This document shows positions 21,142 to 31,372 of a stretch of DNA of 64,000 bases, one piece after another; positions within the stretch are counted from its first letter, which is position 1; every line of letters starts with the position of its first letter. Below the pieces are notes generated by a model. That model saw nothing but the letters and a program-made list of their open reading frames with translations. It ran no database searches and had not been told where the DNA came from. The stretch spans positions 1 through 64,000 of the forward strand of contig NZ_BJFN01000007.1 of assembly GCF_014189855.1 (NCBI RefSeq). Reading direction: 5' to 3'. The position numbers and the translations under genes are program-made. The stretch is from Buttiauxella sp. A111 (GTDB lineage: Bacteria; Pseudomonadota; Gammaproteobacteria; Enterobacterales; Enterobacteriaceae).

Positions 21142-22497
21142 TTACCAACGAATCCTGACCTGGAAACCGCCCTGGTCGCTGTTCAAAAATAGCGCCTGCA
21201 TCCCATGCAAAGCGGCAATGCGTCGTACGATGGACAACCCCAATCCACTGCCGGTTTTTTCCTGTCCTGGCGGGCGGAAGAATCGCTCACCCAACGATGT
21301 TAAAAACTCCGGGCTGACCCCTGGCCCGTTGTCGGTAATCGTTATTTCGCGGCTTTGCAAAACCACATCCACCACGCTGCCACGCGGACTATAACGCACG
21401 GCGTTATCCAGCACATTTCTCACCATTAAACTCAGTAACAGCTGCTGCCCCTGGCGTTTCACGCTCGCGTCCTGGATATCAAGACGGATATCGATACCTT
21501 CGCGCACGGCCTGATGCCACACGTCCATCACTGCATTTTGCAGCAATGATTGAAGTTCGACTTCCTGTACATCATCCAGACCTGCTAAAGAATCCAGGCG
21601 TGATAAAGTCAGTAACTGATCGACCAGACGCGTGGCACGATCGATACCCGCACTGAGATTATTGAGAGCATGATCGCGTACCGGCTCGTCGTTTTGCGCA
21701 AGTTGTGCAACTTCGGCCTGTACTTTTAACGCGGCAAGCGGGCTGCGTAGTTCGTGTGCAGCGTCAGAGGTAAAGCGTCGCTCGCGCTGCATTAATTCCC
21801 CGGTGCGAGAAAATAGCTGATTGAGCGCGACGACCAATGGGCGAACTTCCTGCGGCAGCGCTTGTGTTGGCAGTTCGCTGCCGTCGTCAGGTTTGCGGCT
21901 GCGTAATTGGTGCGCCAGCTTGTGAAGCGGGGCGAGGGCGCGACTCACCAACCACACCAGAAGTAGCAAAATAAGCGGTAGCGCGATAAGCCATGGCGTG
22001 AGCTGCGACAACACAATATCCAGCGCCAGGTCTTCCCGGTACTCCCATTCCTGGCCGACGACGATGCGGTACTTACCATCCGGCGTGGTGACCCACACCA
22101 TGCGCCACATATCGTCGTCACCCGCAAGTTTACCGTCGGTGAAACCGTCGCGTTGGTAGCGATAAGTGAGGTTGCGGCCATTGTCGCCATCATTGAGTAA
22201 CAGTCTTCCATCGGCGGTGTAAATGGCGAAAGCCAGCGTATCGTCGTCTTGCTTGCCGCGATGATGGGAAATCATGTTTTTAGTACGCGGAAGTTCCGTT
22301 TCCCCCTGCATATTATCCAGCTTTAATGCACTCAGACGCTTGGCAAACAGCACCTGCTGAGTATCAAACAGCTTGTTAAGCGTTTTGCTGGTTTGATGCC
22401 AGGCCGCGACGCTTGCGCCAACCCATGCCAACAGCGTCAGCAAAACATATCCGGCAATTAATCTGGCGCGTAAACTTTGAGTCAGTGCTTTTATCAT
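21142..22497 (-). CDS. qseC: Sensor histidine kinase QseC
   Basis: QseC is the inner-membrane kinase of the QseBC two-component system, reported to respond to autoinducer-3 and catecholamines. The 451-residue protein has TM1 at about 10-32, a periplasmic sensor domain to about 160, TM2 at about 165-185, a HAMP-like region, the phospho-acceptor His248 in [13 protein letters not shown], and the N, G1 and G2 boxes ([25 protein letters not shown]). It overlaps qseB by four bases, giving translational coupling. Confidence 0.95.
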   Translation of the reverse strand: MIKALTQSLRARLIAGYVLLTLLAWVGASVAAWHQTSKTLNKLFDTQQVLFAKRLSALKLDNMQGETELPRTKNMISHHRGKQDDDTLAFAIYTADGRLLLNDGDNGRNLTYRYQRDGFTDGKLAGDDDMWRMVWVTTPDGKYRIVVGQEWEYREDLALDIVLSQLTPWLIALPLILLLLVWLVSRALAPLHKLAHQLRSRKPDDGSELPTQALPQEVRPLVVALNQLFSRTGELMQRERRFTSDAAHELRSPLAALKVQAEVAQLAQNDEPVRDHALNNLSAGIDRATRLVDQLLTLSRLDSLAGLDDVQEVELQSLLQNAVMDVWHQAVREGIDIRLDIQDASVKRQGQQLLLSLMVRNVLDNAVRYSPRGSVVDVVLQSREITITDNGPGVSPEFLTSLGERFFRPPGQEKTGSGLGLSIVRRIAALHGMQALFLNSDQGGFQVRIRW

Positions 22498-23153
22498 TCT
22501 TCGCCCAACGTATAACCAATTCCGTGCACTGTGCGAATAAACCCGCTGCCGAGTTTACGGCGCAAATGGTGGATATGGACTTCCAGCGCATTTCTGGATA
22601 CGTCGTTATCCCAGTTATAGAGTTTTTCTTCGATAAGCGTGCGCGGTAATACACGCCCGGCGTTACGCATAAATAACTCCAGTAGAGCAAACTCTTTGGG
22701 TTTTAAGTGCAACGCTTCACCCTCGCGAGTGACGGTTAATTTAATAGGATCAAGCTCGATACCGGCGTGATGAAGTGTCGATTGAATTTGCCCATGATTA
22801 CGGCGAATTAAAACCTGAAGCCGGGTGGCAACTTCTATTAACGCAAAGGGTTTACACAAATAATCATCTGCACCGAGTTGCAACCCCTCGACACGTTGTT
22901 CCAGCGCGTCACGCGCGGTTAGAATCAACACGGGTTCGGTTTGTCCGTTACGACGCCAGGTTTTTAGAATATCCAGCCCGTCGATTCCAGGCAGGCTTAA
23001 ATCCAGTACGACGGCGTCATAAGGTGCCAGGCTCAGCGCCGCCTGGCCCTGAAGGCCATCGGTAAACCAGTCGACGATAAATCCCATTTTGGTTAACCCG
23101 GCTTTTAATCCGTCACCGATGAGCTTATCGTCTTCAATCAGTAATATGCGCAT
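22494..23153 (-). CDS. qseB: Response regulator QseB
   Basis: QseB is an OmpR/PhoB-type response regulator. The 219-residue protein has the receiver acidic pair (EDD at 7-9), phospho-acceptor Asp51 in VVLDLSLPG, Thr in LTARD and Lys in YLCKPF, followed by a winged-helix domain with [16 protein letters not shown]. It precedes qseC in an overlapping operon and is divergent from ygiW. A direct-repeat box of the PmrA/QseB type lies in the shared promoter region at 23280-23296. Confidence 0.95.
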   Translation of the reverse strand: MRILLIEDDKLIGDGLKAGLTKMGFIVDWFTDGLQGQAALSLAPYDAVVLDLSLPGIDGLDILKTWRRNGQTEPVLILTARDALEQRVEGLQLGADDYLCKPFALIEVATRLQVLIRRNHGQIQSTLHHAGIELDPIKLTVTREGEALHLKPKEFALLELFMRNAGRVLPRTLIEEKLYNWDNDVSRNALEVHIHHLRRKLGSGFIRTVHGIGYTLGEE

Positions 23154-23279
23154 ATCGTTGCCTTTCCATTGACCATTACCGGCAAGTAAATAACGTTTGC
23201 AACCGCCTTGTACAGAGGAAAAATGCCGGGGTTGATGCTGAATGGCATTTTTATAAAATATACGTTGTTATGGTGAAAA

Positions 23280-23296
23280 ATTAAGATCGCGTTAAG
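23280..23296 (+). promoter_or_regulatory. Candidate QseB/PmrA-type direct-repeat box
   Basis: Two TTAAG units spaced by one helical turn (ATTAAG-N5-GTTAAG) match the direct-repeat architecture recognised by PmrA and its close relative QseB (YTTAAK-N5-YTTAAK), apart from the first base of each unit. The box lies 127 bases before qseB and 57 before ygiW, fitting shared autoregulation. Confidence 0.5.
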
Positions 23297-23352
23297 ATCT
23301 CTCGCGTTAAATAGCACTCAGAAAACGTTCATTCATATAGGGAAAATTAACA

Positions 23353-23760
23353 ATGAAAAAAATAGCCGCTATTCTGACTATTCTCGCTATTACCGCAGCA
23401 CCTGCACTGGCTGCCCAACAAGGTGGATTCTCGGATCCTAATGCTCCAGCCGCACAAACCACCCCAACTCAGACTGCTGGTGGTTTTGTTGGACCAAGTG
23501 GTAGCAACACAACTACGGCACAAGCGAAATCACTTTCTGACGACACTTGGGTGACCCTGCGCGGTAAGATTGAATCGCGTATCGGCGGAGATCACTACAT
23601 TTTCCGCGATGCAGCCGGCACGATTAATGTCGATATCGATCATAAACGCTGGAATGGGCAGACCATCACACCGAAAGACACCGTTGAAATTCAAGGTGAA
23701 GTCGACAAAGACTGGAACTCCGTTGAAATCGATGTGAAGCAAATTACCATCGTAAAATAA
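23353..23760 (+). CDS. ygiW: Periplasmic OB-fold stress protein YgiW (VisP)
   Basis: YgiW is a periplasmic BOF-family protein linked to stress tolerance; its Salmonella homologue VisP binds peptidoglycan and affects lipid A modification (literature knowledge). The 135-residue precursor has a clear signal peptide (MKKIAAILTILAITAAPALA, cleavage after residue 20), a Gln/Thr/Pro-rich linker, then an OB fold (about 55-135) with SDDTWVTLRGKIESRIGGD and the closing VEIDVKQITIVK. It is divergent from qseB. E. coli YgiW is 130 residues. Confidence 0.94.
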   Translation: MKKIAAILTILAITAAPALAAQQGGFSDPNAPAAQTTPTQTAGGFVGPSGSNTTTAQAKSLSDDTWVTLRGKIESRIGGDHYIFRDAAGTINVDIDHKRWNGQTITPKDTVEIQGEVDKDWNSVEIDVKQITIVK

Positions 23761-23768
23761 CCCCCTCA

Positions 23769-23795
23769 ATGAGCCGCAATTCGCGGCTCATTTCA
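23769..23795 (+). terminator. Terminator of ygiW
   Basis: ATGAGCCGC and GCGGCTCAT make a 9-bp perfect stem with a short loop, followed by TTTCAT. It lies nine bases past the ygiW stop. Confidence 0.65.
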
Positions 23796-23936
23796 TATCG
23801 CCTCACTTCCTAAAGATACTCACTCCTCTGTGACTACGCAGGCCAGATAAGGTACTATCGGCGGCAATTACGCCATTACCCACGACTCAAATTATTTGGG
23901 TTTATGGCCACTCGTCAGTTTGAGGATGATTAATGA

Positions 23937-26207
23937 ATGAGTGATTTAACTCATGATGGTGCAGAACGCCTTGCGCTGCACGAATTCACAGAAAATGCGT
24001 ATCTCAACTACTCCATGTACGTCATTATGGACCGCGCGCTGCCGTTCATTGGTGATGGGTTAAAGCCCGTACAACGTCGTATCGTCTATGCGATGTCAGA
24101 GTTGGGATTAAGCGCCAGCGCTAAATTCAAAAAATCAGCCCGTACCGTCGGTGACGTTCTGGGTAAATACCATCCACACGGCGACAGCGCCTGTTATGAA
24201 GCGATGGTGCTGATGGCACAGCCGTTCTCTTACCGTTATCCGTTGGTTGACGGGCAGGGGAACTGGGGGGCACCGGATGACCCGAAATCCTTCGCCGCGA
24301 TGCGTTATACCGAATCGCGACTGTCAAAATACGCAGAAGTCTTGCTGGGTGAGTTAGGGCAGGGGACGGTCGACTACGTGCCGAACTTTGACGGCACTAT
24401 GCAGGAGCCGAAAATGCTGCCTGCACGCCTGCCGAATATTCTGCTCAATGGCACCACCGGTATCGCGGTCGGGATGGCAACAGACATTCCTCCGCACAAC
24501 TTGCGCGAAGTGGCGCAAGCGGCAATGACCCTGATTGACCACCCGAAAACCACGCTCGATGAAGTGCTGGATATCGTTCAGGGGCCGGATTACCCAACCG
24601 AAGCCGAAATCATCACTCCGCGTGCTGAGATTCGTAAAATCTACCAGAATGGCCGTGGCTCTGTGCGCATGCGCGCAGTATGGAAAAAAGAAGATGGCGA
24701 TGTGGTGATTACCGCATTGCCTCATCAGGTTTCCGGTGCGCGTGTACTTGAGCAAATCGCCAGCCAAATGCGGGCTAAAAAGCTGCCAATGGTTGAAGAT
24801 TTGCGCGATGAGTCGAACCACGAAAACCCGACCCGTCTGGTGATTGTTCCACGTTCTAACCGTATCGACGTAGAGCAGGTGATGAACCACCTGTTTGCCA
24901 CCACCGATCTTGAAAAAAGCTATCGTATTAACCTCAATATGATCGGTCTGGATAACCGTCCATCGGTGAAAAACCTGTTGGAAATCCTGACTGAATGGCT
25001 GGTTTATCGCCGTGAAACGGTGCGCCGTCGCCTGAGTTATCGTCTGGAGAAAGTGCTCAAACGCCTGCATATCCTCGAAGGTTTGCTGGTGGCGTTCCTC
25101 AATATTGACGAAGTGATTCATATTATTCGTACCGAGGATGAGCCGAAGCCGGTGCTGATGTCGCGCTTCGAGTTAAGCGAAACGCAAGCTGAGTCCATCC
25201 TCGAGCTGAAATTACGCCACCTCGCAAAACTCGAAGAGATGAAAATTCGCGGCGAGCAGAGCGAACTGGAAAAAGAGCGTGATCAATTGCAGGGTATTCT
25301 GGCGTCCGAACGCAAAATGAATACGTTGCTGAAGAAAGAATTGCAGGCTGATTCAGATGCTTATGGCGACGATCGCCGTTCACCATTGCGTGAGCGTGGT
25401 GAAGCGAAAGCCATGAGCGAACATGATATGACCCCGTCTGAACCGGTCACCATTGTGCTCTCTCAAATGGGTTGGGTGCGTAGCGCCAAAGGCCATGATA
25501 TTGACGCACAAGGGCTTAACTACAAAGCGGGCGATAATTATCTGGGTTCTGCCAAAGGTAAGAGCAACCAGCCAGTGGCGTTTATCGACTCCACCGGGCG
25601 CAGTTACGCGCTTGACCCGATTACGTTGCCATCGGCACGTGGGCAGGGCGAACCGCTGACGGGCAAACTTACGCCGCCGCCAGGGGCTGTTGTTGAGCAC
25701 GTCTTAATGGCACCAGACGACCAAAAACTGCTGATGGCTTCTGATGCAGGCTATGGTTTCGTTTGTACCTTCAATGATTTAGTTGCACGTAACCGTGCGG
25801 GTAAAACGCTTATTTCATTGCCGGAAAACGCGAAAGTGATGCCGCCGATGGAAATCTCAAGCGCTGACGATTTGCTGTTGGCCATTACCGCGGCAGGGCG
25901 CATGTTGATGTTCTCGGTGGCTGATTTGCCGCAACTTTCCAAAGGGAAAGGGAATAAAATCATCTCGATTCCTTCAGCGGAAGCGGCAAAAGGCGAAGAC
26001 AAACTGGCGCATTTGTTTGTCTTGCCGCCGCAAAGCACCGTGACTCTGCATGTTGGTAAACGCAAAATTAAACTCCGCCCGGAAGAGTTGCAGAAAATCA
26101 CCGGTGAGCGTGGCCGTCGCGGTACGCTGATGCGTGGCTTACAACGTATTGATCGCGTTGAAGTGGATTCACCACATCGGGCCAGTGCGGGTGACAGCGA
26201 AGAGTAA
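23937..26207 (+). CDS. parC: DNA topoisomerase IV subunit A ParC
   Basis: ParC is the DNA-cleaving subunit of topoisomerase IV. The 756-residue protein has the winged-helix/tower core with catalytic Tyr124 in [11 protein letters not shown] (E. coli Tyr120; this protein has four extra N-terminal residues) and a C-terminal beta-pinwheel domain. The quinolone-resistance region reads [10 protein letters not shown], with Ser84 and Glu88 equivalent to wild-type Ser80 and Glu84, so no target mutation is seen. The ATG follows GAGGAT. It is followed by an ERIC element, then plsC, in the E. coli order. Confidence 0.98.
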   Translation: MSDLTHDGAERLALHEFTENAYLNYSMYVIMDRALPFIGDGLKPVQRRIVYAMSELGLSASAKFKKSARTVGDVLGKYHPHGDSACYEAMVLMAQPFSYRYPLVDGQGNWGAPDDPKSFAAMRYTESRLSKYAEVLLGELGQGTVDYVPNFDGTMQEPKMLPARLPNILLNGTTGIAVGMATDIPPHNLREVAQAAMTLIDHPKTTLDEVLDIVQGPDYPTEAEIITPRAEIRKIYQNGRGSVRMRAVWKKEDGDVVITALPHQVSGARVLEQIASQMRAKKLPMVEDLRDESNHENPTRLVIVPRSNRIDVEQVMNHLFATTDLEKSYRINLNMIGLDNRPSVKNLLEILTEWLVYRRETVRRRLSYRLEKVLKRLHILEGLLVAFLNIDEVIHIIRTEDEPKPVLMSRFELSETQAESILELKLRHLAKLEEMKIRGEQSELEKERDQLQGILASERKMNTLLKKELQADSDAYGDDRRSPLRERGEAKAMSEHDMTPSEPVTIVLSQMGWVRSAKGHDIDAQGLNYKAGDNYLGSAKGKSNQPVAFIDSTGRSYALDPITLPSARGQGEPLTGKLTPPPGAVVEHVLMAPDDQKLLMASDAGYGFVCTFNDLVARNRAGKTLISLPENAKVMPPMEISSADDLLLAITAAGRMLMFSVADLPQLSKGKGNKIISIPSAEAAKGEDKLAHLFVLPPQSTVTLHVGKRKIKLRPEELQKITGERGRRGTLMRGLQRIDRVEVDSPHRASAGDSEE

Positions 26208-26213
26208 TACTCT

Positions 26214-26331
26214 TCATACTTGAAGTTGCATCGGTGTTGGCTGTGTTCACGCACCCAAATCGTTTACTTGTGTAAGCGCATTGGGATTTGTTCACTTGCC
26301 GCCTTAATGCAACTCCAATTATTTTGGGTAT
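26214..26331 (-). repeat. ERIC element between parC and plsC
   Basis: About 118 bp in inverted orientation relative to the ribB copy: it runs from CATACTTGAAGTTGCAT to CCAATTATTTTGGGTAT with the diverged core CAAATCGTTTACTTGTGTAA. It occupies the parC-plsC gap and would be part of any parC-plsC transcript. Confidence 0.8.
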
Positions 26332-26380
26332 CGATATATATCCGTCATACTTGTCAGCGGTTTTGGTTTTTGAGGTTGTT

Positions 26381-27136
26381 ATGCTATCCATCGTACGTTT
26401 TATAATCGTTGTAATTTATTGCCTGTTGGTGTGCATTTTTGGCTGCATTTATTGCTTGTTCAGCCCACGTAACCCACGCCATGTTGCGACGTTTGGTCAT
26501 CTCTTTGGGCGTCTTGCGCCTGTCTTTGGTTTGAAAGTTGAAACCCGTTTACCGGCGGGCGCCGAAAATCATCCAACGGCGATTTATATCTGTAACCACC
26601 AGAATAACTACGACATGGTGACTGCCGCGAATATTGTGCAGCCGCCAACGGTGACCGTCGGGAAAAAAAGCCTGCTGTGGATCCCGTTCTTTGGCCAAAT
26701 TTATTGGTTAACCGGGAATATGCTTATCGATCGTGATAACCGTTCCAAAGCGCTTAGCACCATTTCCCAGGTTGTGACGCAAATTAAGAAACGTAATGTG
26801 TCGGTCTGGATGTTCCCGGAAGGGACTCGTAGCCGTGGCCGTGGCCTGCTGCCATTTAAAACGGGTGCATTCCATGCCGCAATTGCTGCGGGCGTCCCAA
26901 TTATTCCGGTGTGCGTTTCGAATACCAGTAATAAAATTAAACTCAACCGTTTGAATAACGGTTTAGTCATTGTAGAAATGTTGCCGCCGATTGATATCAG
27001 CCATTACGGCAAAGACCAGGTGCGCAAACTTGCCACCGATTGCCGTGAAATTATGATGGCAAAAATCGACGAACTAAATAAAGAAGTCGCGGAGCGCGAA
27101 GCCTCCGGTCGAGTTGAAAGCAAGCAAGCGAATTAA
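26381..27136 (+). CDS. plsC: 1-acyl-sn-glycerol-3-phosphate acyltransferase PlsC
   Basis: PlsC acylates lysophosphatidic acid at the sn-2 position to make phosphatidic acid, the precursor of all membrane glycerophospholipids. The 251-residue protein has an N-terminal membrane helix (about 3-22), motif I NHQNNYD (the catalytic HX4D), motif III FPEGTRSRGRG and the VPIIPV block IV. ATG 26381 follows TGAGG; a longer in-frame start at 26288 lies inside the ERIC element and is rejected. E. coli PlsC is 245 residues. Confidence 0.96.
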   Translation: MLSIVRFIIVVIYCLLVCIFGCIYCLFSPRNPRHVATFGHLFGRLAPVFGLKVETRLPAGAENHPTAIYICNHQNNYDMVTAANIVQPPTVTVGKKSLLWIPFFGQIYWLTGNMLIDRDNRSKALSTISQVVTQIKKRNVSVWMFPEGTRSRGRGLLPFKTGAFHAAIAAGVPIIPVCVSNTSNKIKLNRLNNGLVIVEMLPPIDISHYGKDQVRKLATDCREIMMAKIDELNKEVAEREASGRVESKQAN

Positions 27137-27200
27137 TCGCTTTTATTTTGGCGGTACGTTTTGTGCAGCCTTATGTTAGTCAGTTTCACATGGAGTTAAT

Positions 27201-28613
27201 ATGTCACTCAGTCGGCGTCAGTTTATACAGGCATCCGGAGTCGCACTTTGTGCAGGCTCGGTGCCACTGAGGGCAAATGCCGCAGGAATGCAGCAACCTT
27301 TACCCGTTCCTCCGTTACTGGAATCTCGCCGTGGCCAACCTTTGTTCCTGACGTTACAACGGGCGCATTGGTCATTTACTGGCGGCGCTAAGGCACCAGT
27401 CTGGGGCTTCAACGGGCGTTATCTTGGGCCGACCATTCGCGTATGGAGCGGCGATGATGTGAAGATGATTTACAGTAATCGTCTGCAAGAAAACATCGCT
27501 ATGACGATTGCCGGGTTGCAAGTACCAGGCCCGCTCATGGGCGGCGCGGCGCGCATGATGTCTCCTAATGTTGACTGGGCGCCCGTTCTGCCGATACGCC
27601 AGCAGGCCGCCACGTTGTGGTATCACGCCAATACACCAAACCGTACCGCGAAACAGGTCTACAACGGCCTGGCGGGTATGTGGCTTATCGAAGATGAAGT
27701 CAGTAAATCGTTGCCGATCCCAAACCATTATGGTGTCGATGACTTCCCGGTCATCATTCAGGATAAGCGCCTGGATAACTTCGGTGCGCCAGAATATGAA
27801 GAACCGGGTAGCGGTGGCTTTGTCGGTGACACGCTGCTGGTGAATGGTGTGCAGGGGCCGTATGTCGAGGTTTCACGCGGCTGGGTGCGTTTGCGTTTGC
27901 TTAACGCCTCTAACTCGCGCCGCTATTTGCTGCAAATGAGCGATGGCCGGGCGATGCATGTGATTTCCAGCGACCAGGGTTTCCTTCCGGCACCTGTTTC
28001 TGTGAAGCAATTATCCCTGGCACCAGGTGAGCGTCGCGAGATCCTGGTGGATATGACCGACGGCAAAGAAGTGTCGATAACCTGCGGCGAGGCTGCGGGT
28101 ATCATGGACAGGATCCGTGGCTTCTTTGAACCTTCGAGCATTCTTGTCTCTACGCTGGTACTCACACTGCGGGCCACCGGGCTGCTGCCTTTGGTGACGG
28201 ATACCTTGCCAATGCGCTTGCTGCCGGAGGAGATTGTCAACGGCAACCCGTCGCGCAGCCGTGATATCGCACTTGGCGATGACCCCGGTATTAACGGCCA
28301 ACTCTGGGATATGAAGCGTATTGATATTCAGACTCAGCAAGGCACCTGGGAGCGTTGGACAGTGCGAGCGGATATGCCGCAATCTTTCCATATCGAAGGT
28401 GTGAGCTTCCTGATTAAAAACGTTAATGGCGCGGCACCGTTTGGTGAGGACCGTGGCTGGAAAGATACCGTTTGGGTTGATGGGCAAGTCGAGCTACTCG
28501 TGTACTTTGGCCAGCCTTCCTGGGAACATTTCCCGTTCCTCTATTCCAGCCAAACGCTGGAAATGGCGGACCGTGGCTCTATTGGGCAACTGCTGGTTCA
28601 ACCCGCGCCATAA
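27201..28613 (+). CDS. ftsP: Cell division protein FtsP (SufI)
   Basis: FtsP is a periplasmic multicopper-oxidase-like protein that lacks copper-site residues and stabilises the divisome under stress. The 470-residue precursor has a twin-arginine signal, SRRQFIQ at residues 4-10, followed by a hydrophobic core and an ANA cleavage site, and three cupredoxin domains. The C-terminal region has none of the HCH-type copper ligands, as expected. It is 64 bases after plsC, in the E. coli plsC-ftsP order. It is a standard Tat substrate. Confidence 0.96.
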   Translation: MSLSRRQFIQASGVALCAGSVPLRANAAGMQQPLPVPPLLESRRGQPLFLTLQRAHWSFTGGAKAPVWGFNGRYLGPTIRVWSGDDVKMIYSNRLQENIAMTIAGLQVPGPLMGGAARMMSPNVDWAPVLPIRQQAATLWYHANTPNRTAKQVYNGLAGMWLIEDEVSKSLPIPNHYGVDDFPVIIQDKRLDNFGAPEYEEPGSGGFVGDTLLVNGVQGPYVEVSRGWVRLRLLNASNSRRYLLQMSDGRAMHVISSDQGFLPAPVSVKQLSLAPGERREILVDMTDGKEVSITCGEAAGIMDRIRGFFEPSSILVSTLVLTLRATGLLPLVTDTLPMRLLPEEIVNGNPSRSRDIALGDDPGINGQLWDMKRIDIQTQQGTWERWTVRADMPQSFHIEGVSFLIKNVNGAAPFGEDRGWKDTVWVDGQVELLVYFGQPSWEHFPFLYSSQTLEMADRGSIGQLLVQPAP

Positions 28614-28617
28614 ACCA

Positions 28618-28778
28618 CCCTCACCCTAACCCTCTCCCTGAGGGAGAGGGGATCGTCAGGTGTTTCCCCGTATCCCTGAGGGAGAGGGGATTGTCAGGTG
28701 TTTCCCCGTATCTCTGAGGGAAAGGGGATCATCTGGTGTTTCCCCCTCTCCCTTTGGGAAAGGGCCGGGGTGAGGGCC
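28618..28778 (+). repeat. REP-like palindromes with a 38-bp tandem repeat
   Basis: Outer arms CCCTCACCCTAACCCTCTCC and GGGAAAGGGCCGGGGTGAGG form an inverted pair. Between them a 38-base unit (beginning CCCTGAGGGAGAGGGGAT and ending TTTCCCCGTAT) is repeated three times with small changes. It lies between ftsP and ygiQ. Confidence 0.8.
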
Positions 28779-28863
28779 TGGGTTTTAACATTGCAATAAC
28801 ACTTCATTTTTGACCCAATACCAGCGTATAATCGCCGGCTTTGGTTATTTTTAAATCATTTTT

Positions 28864-28920
28864 TATACCCATGTGACTTCGGGAAGCCGCCTGGCTGCAT
28901 CCTGAAGGGCGATGGGTATA
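28864..28920 (+). repeat. 57-bp element with 9-bp terminal inverted repeats in the ygiQ leader
   Basis: TATACCCAT (28864-28872) and ATGGGTATA (28912-28920) flank a GC-rich core that can fold on itself (GACTTC with GAAG). The ends resemble ERIC termini. It lies 20 bases before the ygiQ start, so it will be in the leader RNA or overlap the promoter. Confidence 0.5.
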
Positions 28921-28940
28921 TTCATTTTTTCGGAAGCATT

Positions 28941-31169
28941 ATGAGCTCTATTAGCCTGATCCAGCCCGATCGCGAACTCTTTTCGTGGCCACAATACTGG
29001 GCAGCCTGTTTTGGCCCGGCACCGTTTTTACCCATGTCACGCAAGGAAATGGACGAATTAGGCTGGGACAGCTGTGACATCATTCTGGTTACGGGAGATG
29101 CTTACGTTGACCATCCAAGTTTTGGTATGGCGATTTGTGGCCGTATGCTGGAAGCTCAAGGTTTCCGCGTGGGGATCATCGCCCAGCCAGACTGGAACAG
29201 CAAAGAAGACTTCATGCGCCTGGGTAAACCGAACCTGTTCTTCGGTGTGACCGCAGGCAATATGGATTCAATGATCAACCGTTATACCGCTGACCGTAAA
29301 CTACGTCATGACGATGCCTACACGCCTGATAACGTAGCGGGTAAACGCCCGGATCGTGCCTCGCTTGCCTATACCCAACGTTGTAAAGAAGCCTGGCGTG
29401 ATGTGCCGGTGATCCTTGGCGGTATTGAAGCGAGCTTGCGTCGTACTGCGCACTACGATTACTGGTCTGATACCGTTCGTCGCTCCATTCTGGTCGATGC
29501 TAAAGCTGACATGCTGATTTTCGGCAACGGCGAACGTCCGCTGGTGGAAGTGGCTCATCGCCTGGCGATGGGTGAGAAAATCGACGAAATTTGCGATGTG
29601 CGTAACACCGCGATGATGCGTAAAGAAGCGATGCCAGGCTGGTCTGGTGTGGATTCTACGCGTCTGGATATGCCTGGCCGTATCGACCCTATTCCACACC
29701 CATACGGTGAAGATTTGCCGTGTGCAGAAACCGGCAAGCCAAGTAAGCCTGTGGATGAAGCGAAAGCCATCGTGGTGAAGCCTGCGCCAATGAAGCCGTG
29801 GGAAAAAACCTACGTGTTGCTGCCGTCGTATGAAAAAGTTAAAAACGACAAAGTGCTCTACGCGCACGCATCACGTATTTTGCACCACGAAACCAACCCA
29901 GGTTGTGCGCGTGCATTAATGCAAAAACATGGCGATCGTTACATCTGGATCAACCCGCCAGCCATCCCGCTTTCCACCGAAGAGATGGACAGTGTGTTTG
30001 CTCTGCCTTACAAGCGTGTTCCGCACCCTGCGTATGGCAAGGCGCGTATTCCTGCTTATGAGATGATCCGTTTCTCGGTGAATATCATGCGCGGCTGCTT
30101 CGGTGGTTGCTCGTTCTGTTCTATCACCGAACACGAAGGGCGTATTATTCAGAGTCGTTCAGAAGACTCGATCATCAGCGAAATTGAAGCGATGCGCGAC
30201 ACCGTTCCAGGCTTTACCGGCGTGGTTTCGGATCTGGGTGGCCCAACAGCCAACATGTATATGCTGCGCTGCAAATCGCCACGTGCAGAACAAACTTGTC
30301 GCCGTCTGTCTTGTGTTTACCCGGACATTTGCCCGCACATGGATACTAACCATGAGCCGACGATCAACTTGTATCGCCGCGCCCGTGAGATCAAAGGCGT
30401 TAAGAAGATCCTCATCGCTTCCGGTGTTCGTTACGACATCGCAGTAGAAGATCCACGTTATATCAAAGAACTGGCGACGCACCACGTGGGTGGTTATCTG
30501 AAGATTGCCCCGGAACATACCGAAGAAGGGCCACTTTCTAAGATGATGAAGCCGGGGATGGGCAGCTATCAGCGCTTTAAAGAGCTGTTTGATACCTACT
30601 CTAAACAGGCTGGTAAAGAGCAGTATCTGATTCCTTATTTCATCTCCGCACACCCAGGTACGCGTGATGAAGACATGGTGAATTTGGCGCTGTGGCTGAA
30701 GAAAAATCGCTTCCGTTTGGATCAGGTGCAGAACTTCTATCCATCACCGCTGGCGAACTCCACCACCATGTATTACACGGGCAAAAACCCACTCGGTAAG
30801 ATTAGCTATAAGAGTGAAGATGTTGTGGTCCCGAAAGGTGACCGTCAGCGTCGCCTGCACAAAGCGCTGCTGCGTTATCACGATCCGGCTAACTGGCCGA
30901 TGATTCGTGAAGCGCTGGAAGAGATGGGTAAAAAGCACCTGATCGGCGGTCGTCGTGAATGTCTGGTGCCTTCACCAACGCTTGAAGAGATGCGTGAAGC
31001 GCGTCGCTACAATCGTGGGGCTCGTCCTGCTTTGACGAAACACACACCGATTGCACATCAGCGTAAACCAGCTCCTGCGGGCGCGAAAAGCGTGGCAAAA
31101 CCGGCAGTGGTGGCGAATGCCGCGCAGAAAAAGGCTGGCAAGCCCGCGACAAAAAAACGCCCGGTTTGA
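28941..31169 (+). CDS. ygiQ: Radical SAM protein YgiQ (UPF0313)
   Basis: A 742-residue radical S-adenosylmethionine protein. The 4Fe-4S site is CFGGCSFC: Cys386, Cys390 and Cys393. An N-terminal B12-binding-like/UPF0313 domain (1-350) precedes the radical SAM barrel, and a Lys/Ala/Pro-rich disordered tail follows (about 690-742), as in E. coli YgiQ (739 residues). The substrate is unknown. The start at 28941 has GGAAGC at fair spacing. It is convergent with dkgA across a REP-like cluster. Confidence 0.94.
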   Translation: MSSISLIQPDRELFSWPQYWAACFGPAPFLPMSRKEMDELGWDSCDIILVTGDAYVDHPSFGMAICGRMLEAQGFRVGIIAQPDWNSKEDFMRLGKPNLFFGVTAGNMDSMINRYTADRKLRHDDAYTPDNVAGKRPDRASLAYTQRCKEAWRDVPVILGGIEASLRRTAHYDYWSDTVRRSILVDAKADMLIFGNGERPLVEVAHRLAMGEKIDEICDVRNTAMMRKEAMPGWSGVDSTRLDMPGRIDPIPHPYGEDLPCAETGKPSKPVDEAKAIVVKPAPMKPWEKTYVLLPSYEKVKNDKVLYAHASRILHHETNPGCARALMQKHGDRYIWINPPAIPLSTEEMDSVFALPYKRVPHPAYGKARIPAYEMIRFSVNIMRGCFGGCSFCSITEHEGRIIQSRSEDSIISEIEAMRDTVPGFTGVVSDLGGPTANMYMLRCKSPRAEQTCRRLSCVYPDICPHMDTNHEPTINLYRRAREIKGVKKILIASGVRYDIAVEDPRYIKELATHHVGGYLKIAPEHTEEGPLSKMMKPGMGSYQRFKELFDTYSKQAGKEQYLIPYFISAHPGTRDEDMVNLALWLKKNRFRLDQVQNFYPSPLANSTTMYYTGKNPLGKISYKSEDVVVPKGDRQRRLHKALLRYHDPANWPMIREALEEMGKKHLIGGRRECLVPSPTLEEMREARRYNRGARPALTKHTPIAHQRKPAPAGAKSVAKPAVVANAAQKKAGKPATKKRPV

Positions 31170-31191
31170 TCAGTGTTGTAAGGTTGTGATG

Positions 31192-31362
31192 CCCTCACCC
31201 TAACCCTCTCCCACAGGAGAGGGGACGGATCGAACGAGATTTTCTCCTATCCCACTGGAGAGGGGACGGATCGAGCGGGCTTTTCCTCTATCCCACAGGA
31301 GATGGGACGGATCGAACGAGATTTTCTCCCTCTCCCTGAGGGAGAGGGTCGGGGTGAGGGCT
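31192..31362 (+). repeat. REP-like palindromes with a ~41-bp tandem repeat
   Basis: The same outer arms as the 28618 cluster (CCCTCACCCTAACCCTCTCC and GGGAGAGGGTCGGGGTGAGG) enclose three copies of a roughly 41-base unit containing CCCACAGGAGAGGGGACGGA and GATTTTCTCCTAT. It fills the gap between convergent ygiQ and dkgA and likely ends both transcripts. Confidence 0.8.
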
Positions 31363-31372
31363 ACTTTAGCCA

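Noticed and set aside
28618..31362. Tandem units near ygiQ as a CRISPR array
   Set aside because: The units directly abut and have no unique spacers, and no cas genes are near. They are REP-like repeats with internal tandem duplication.
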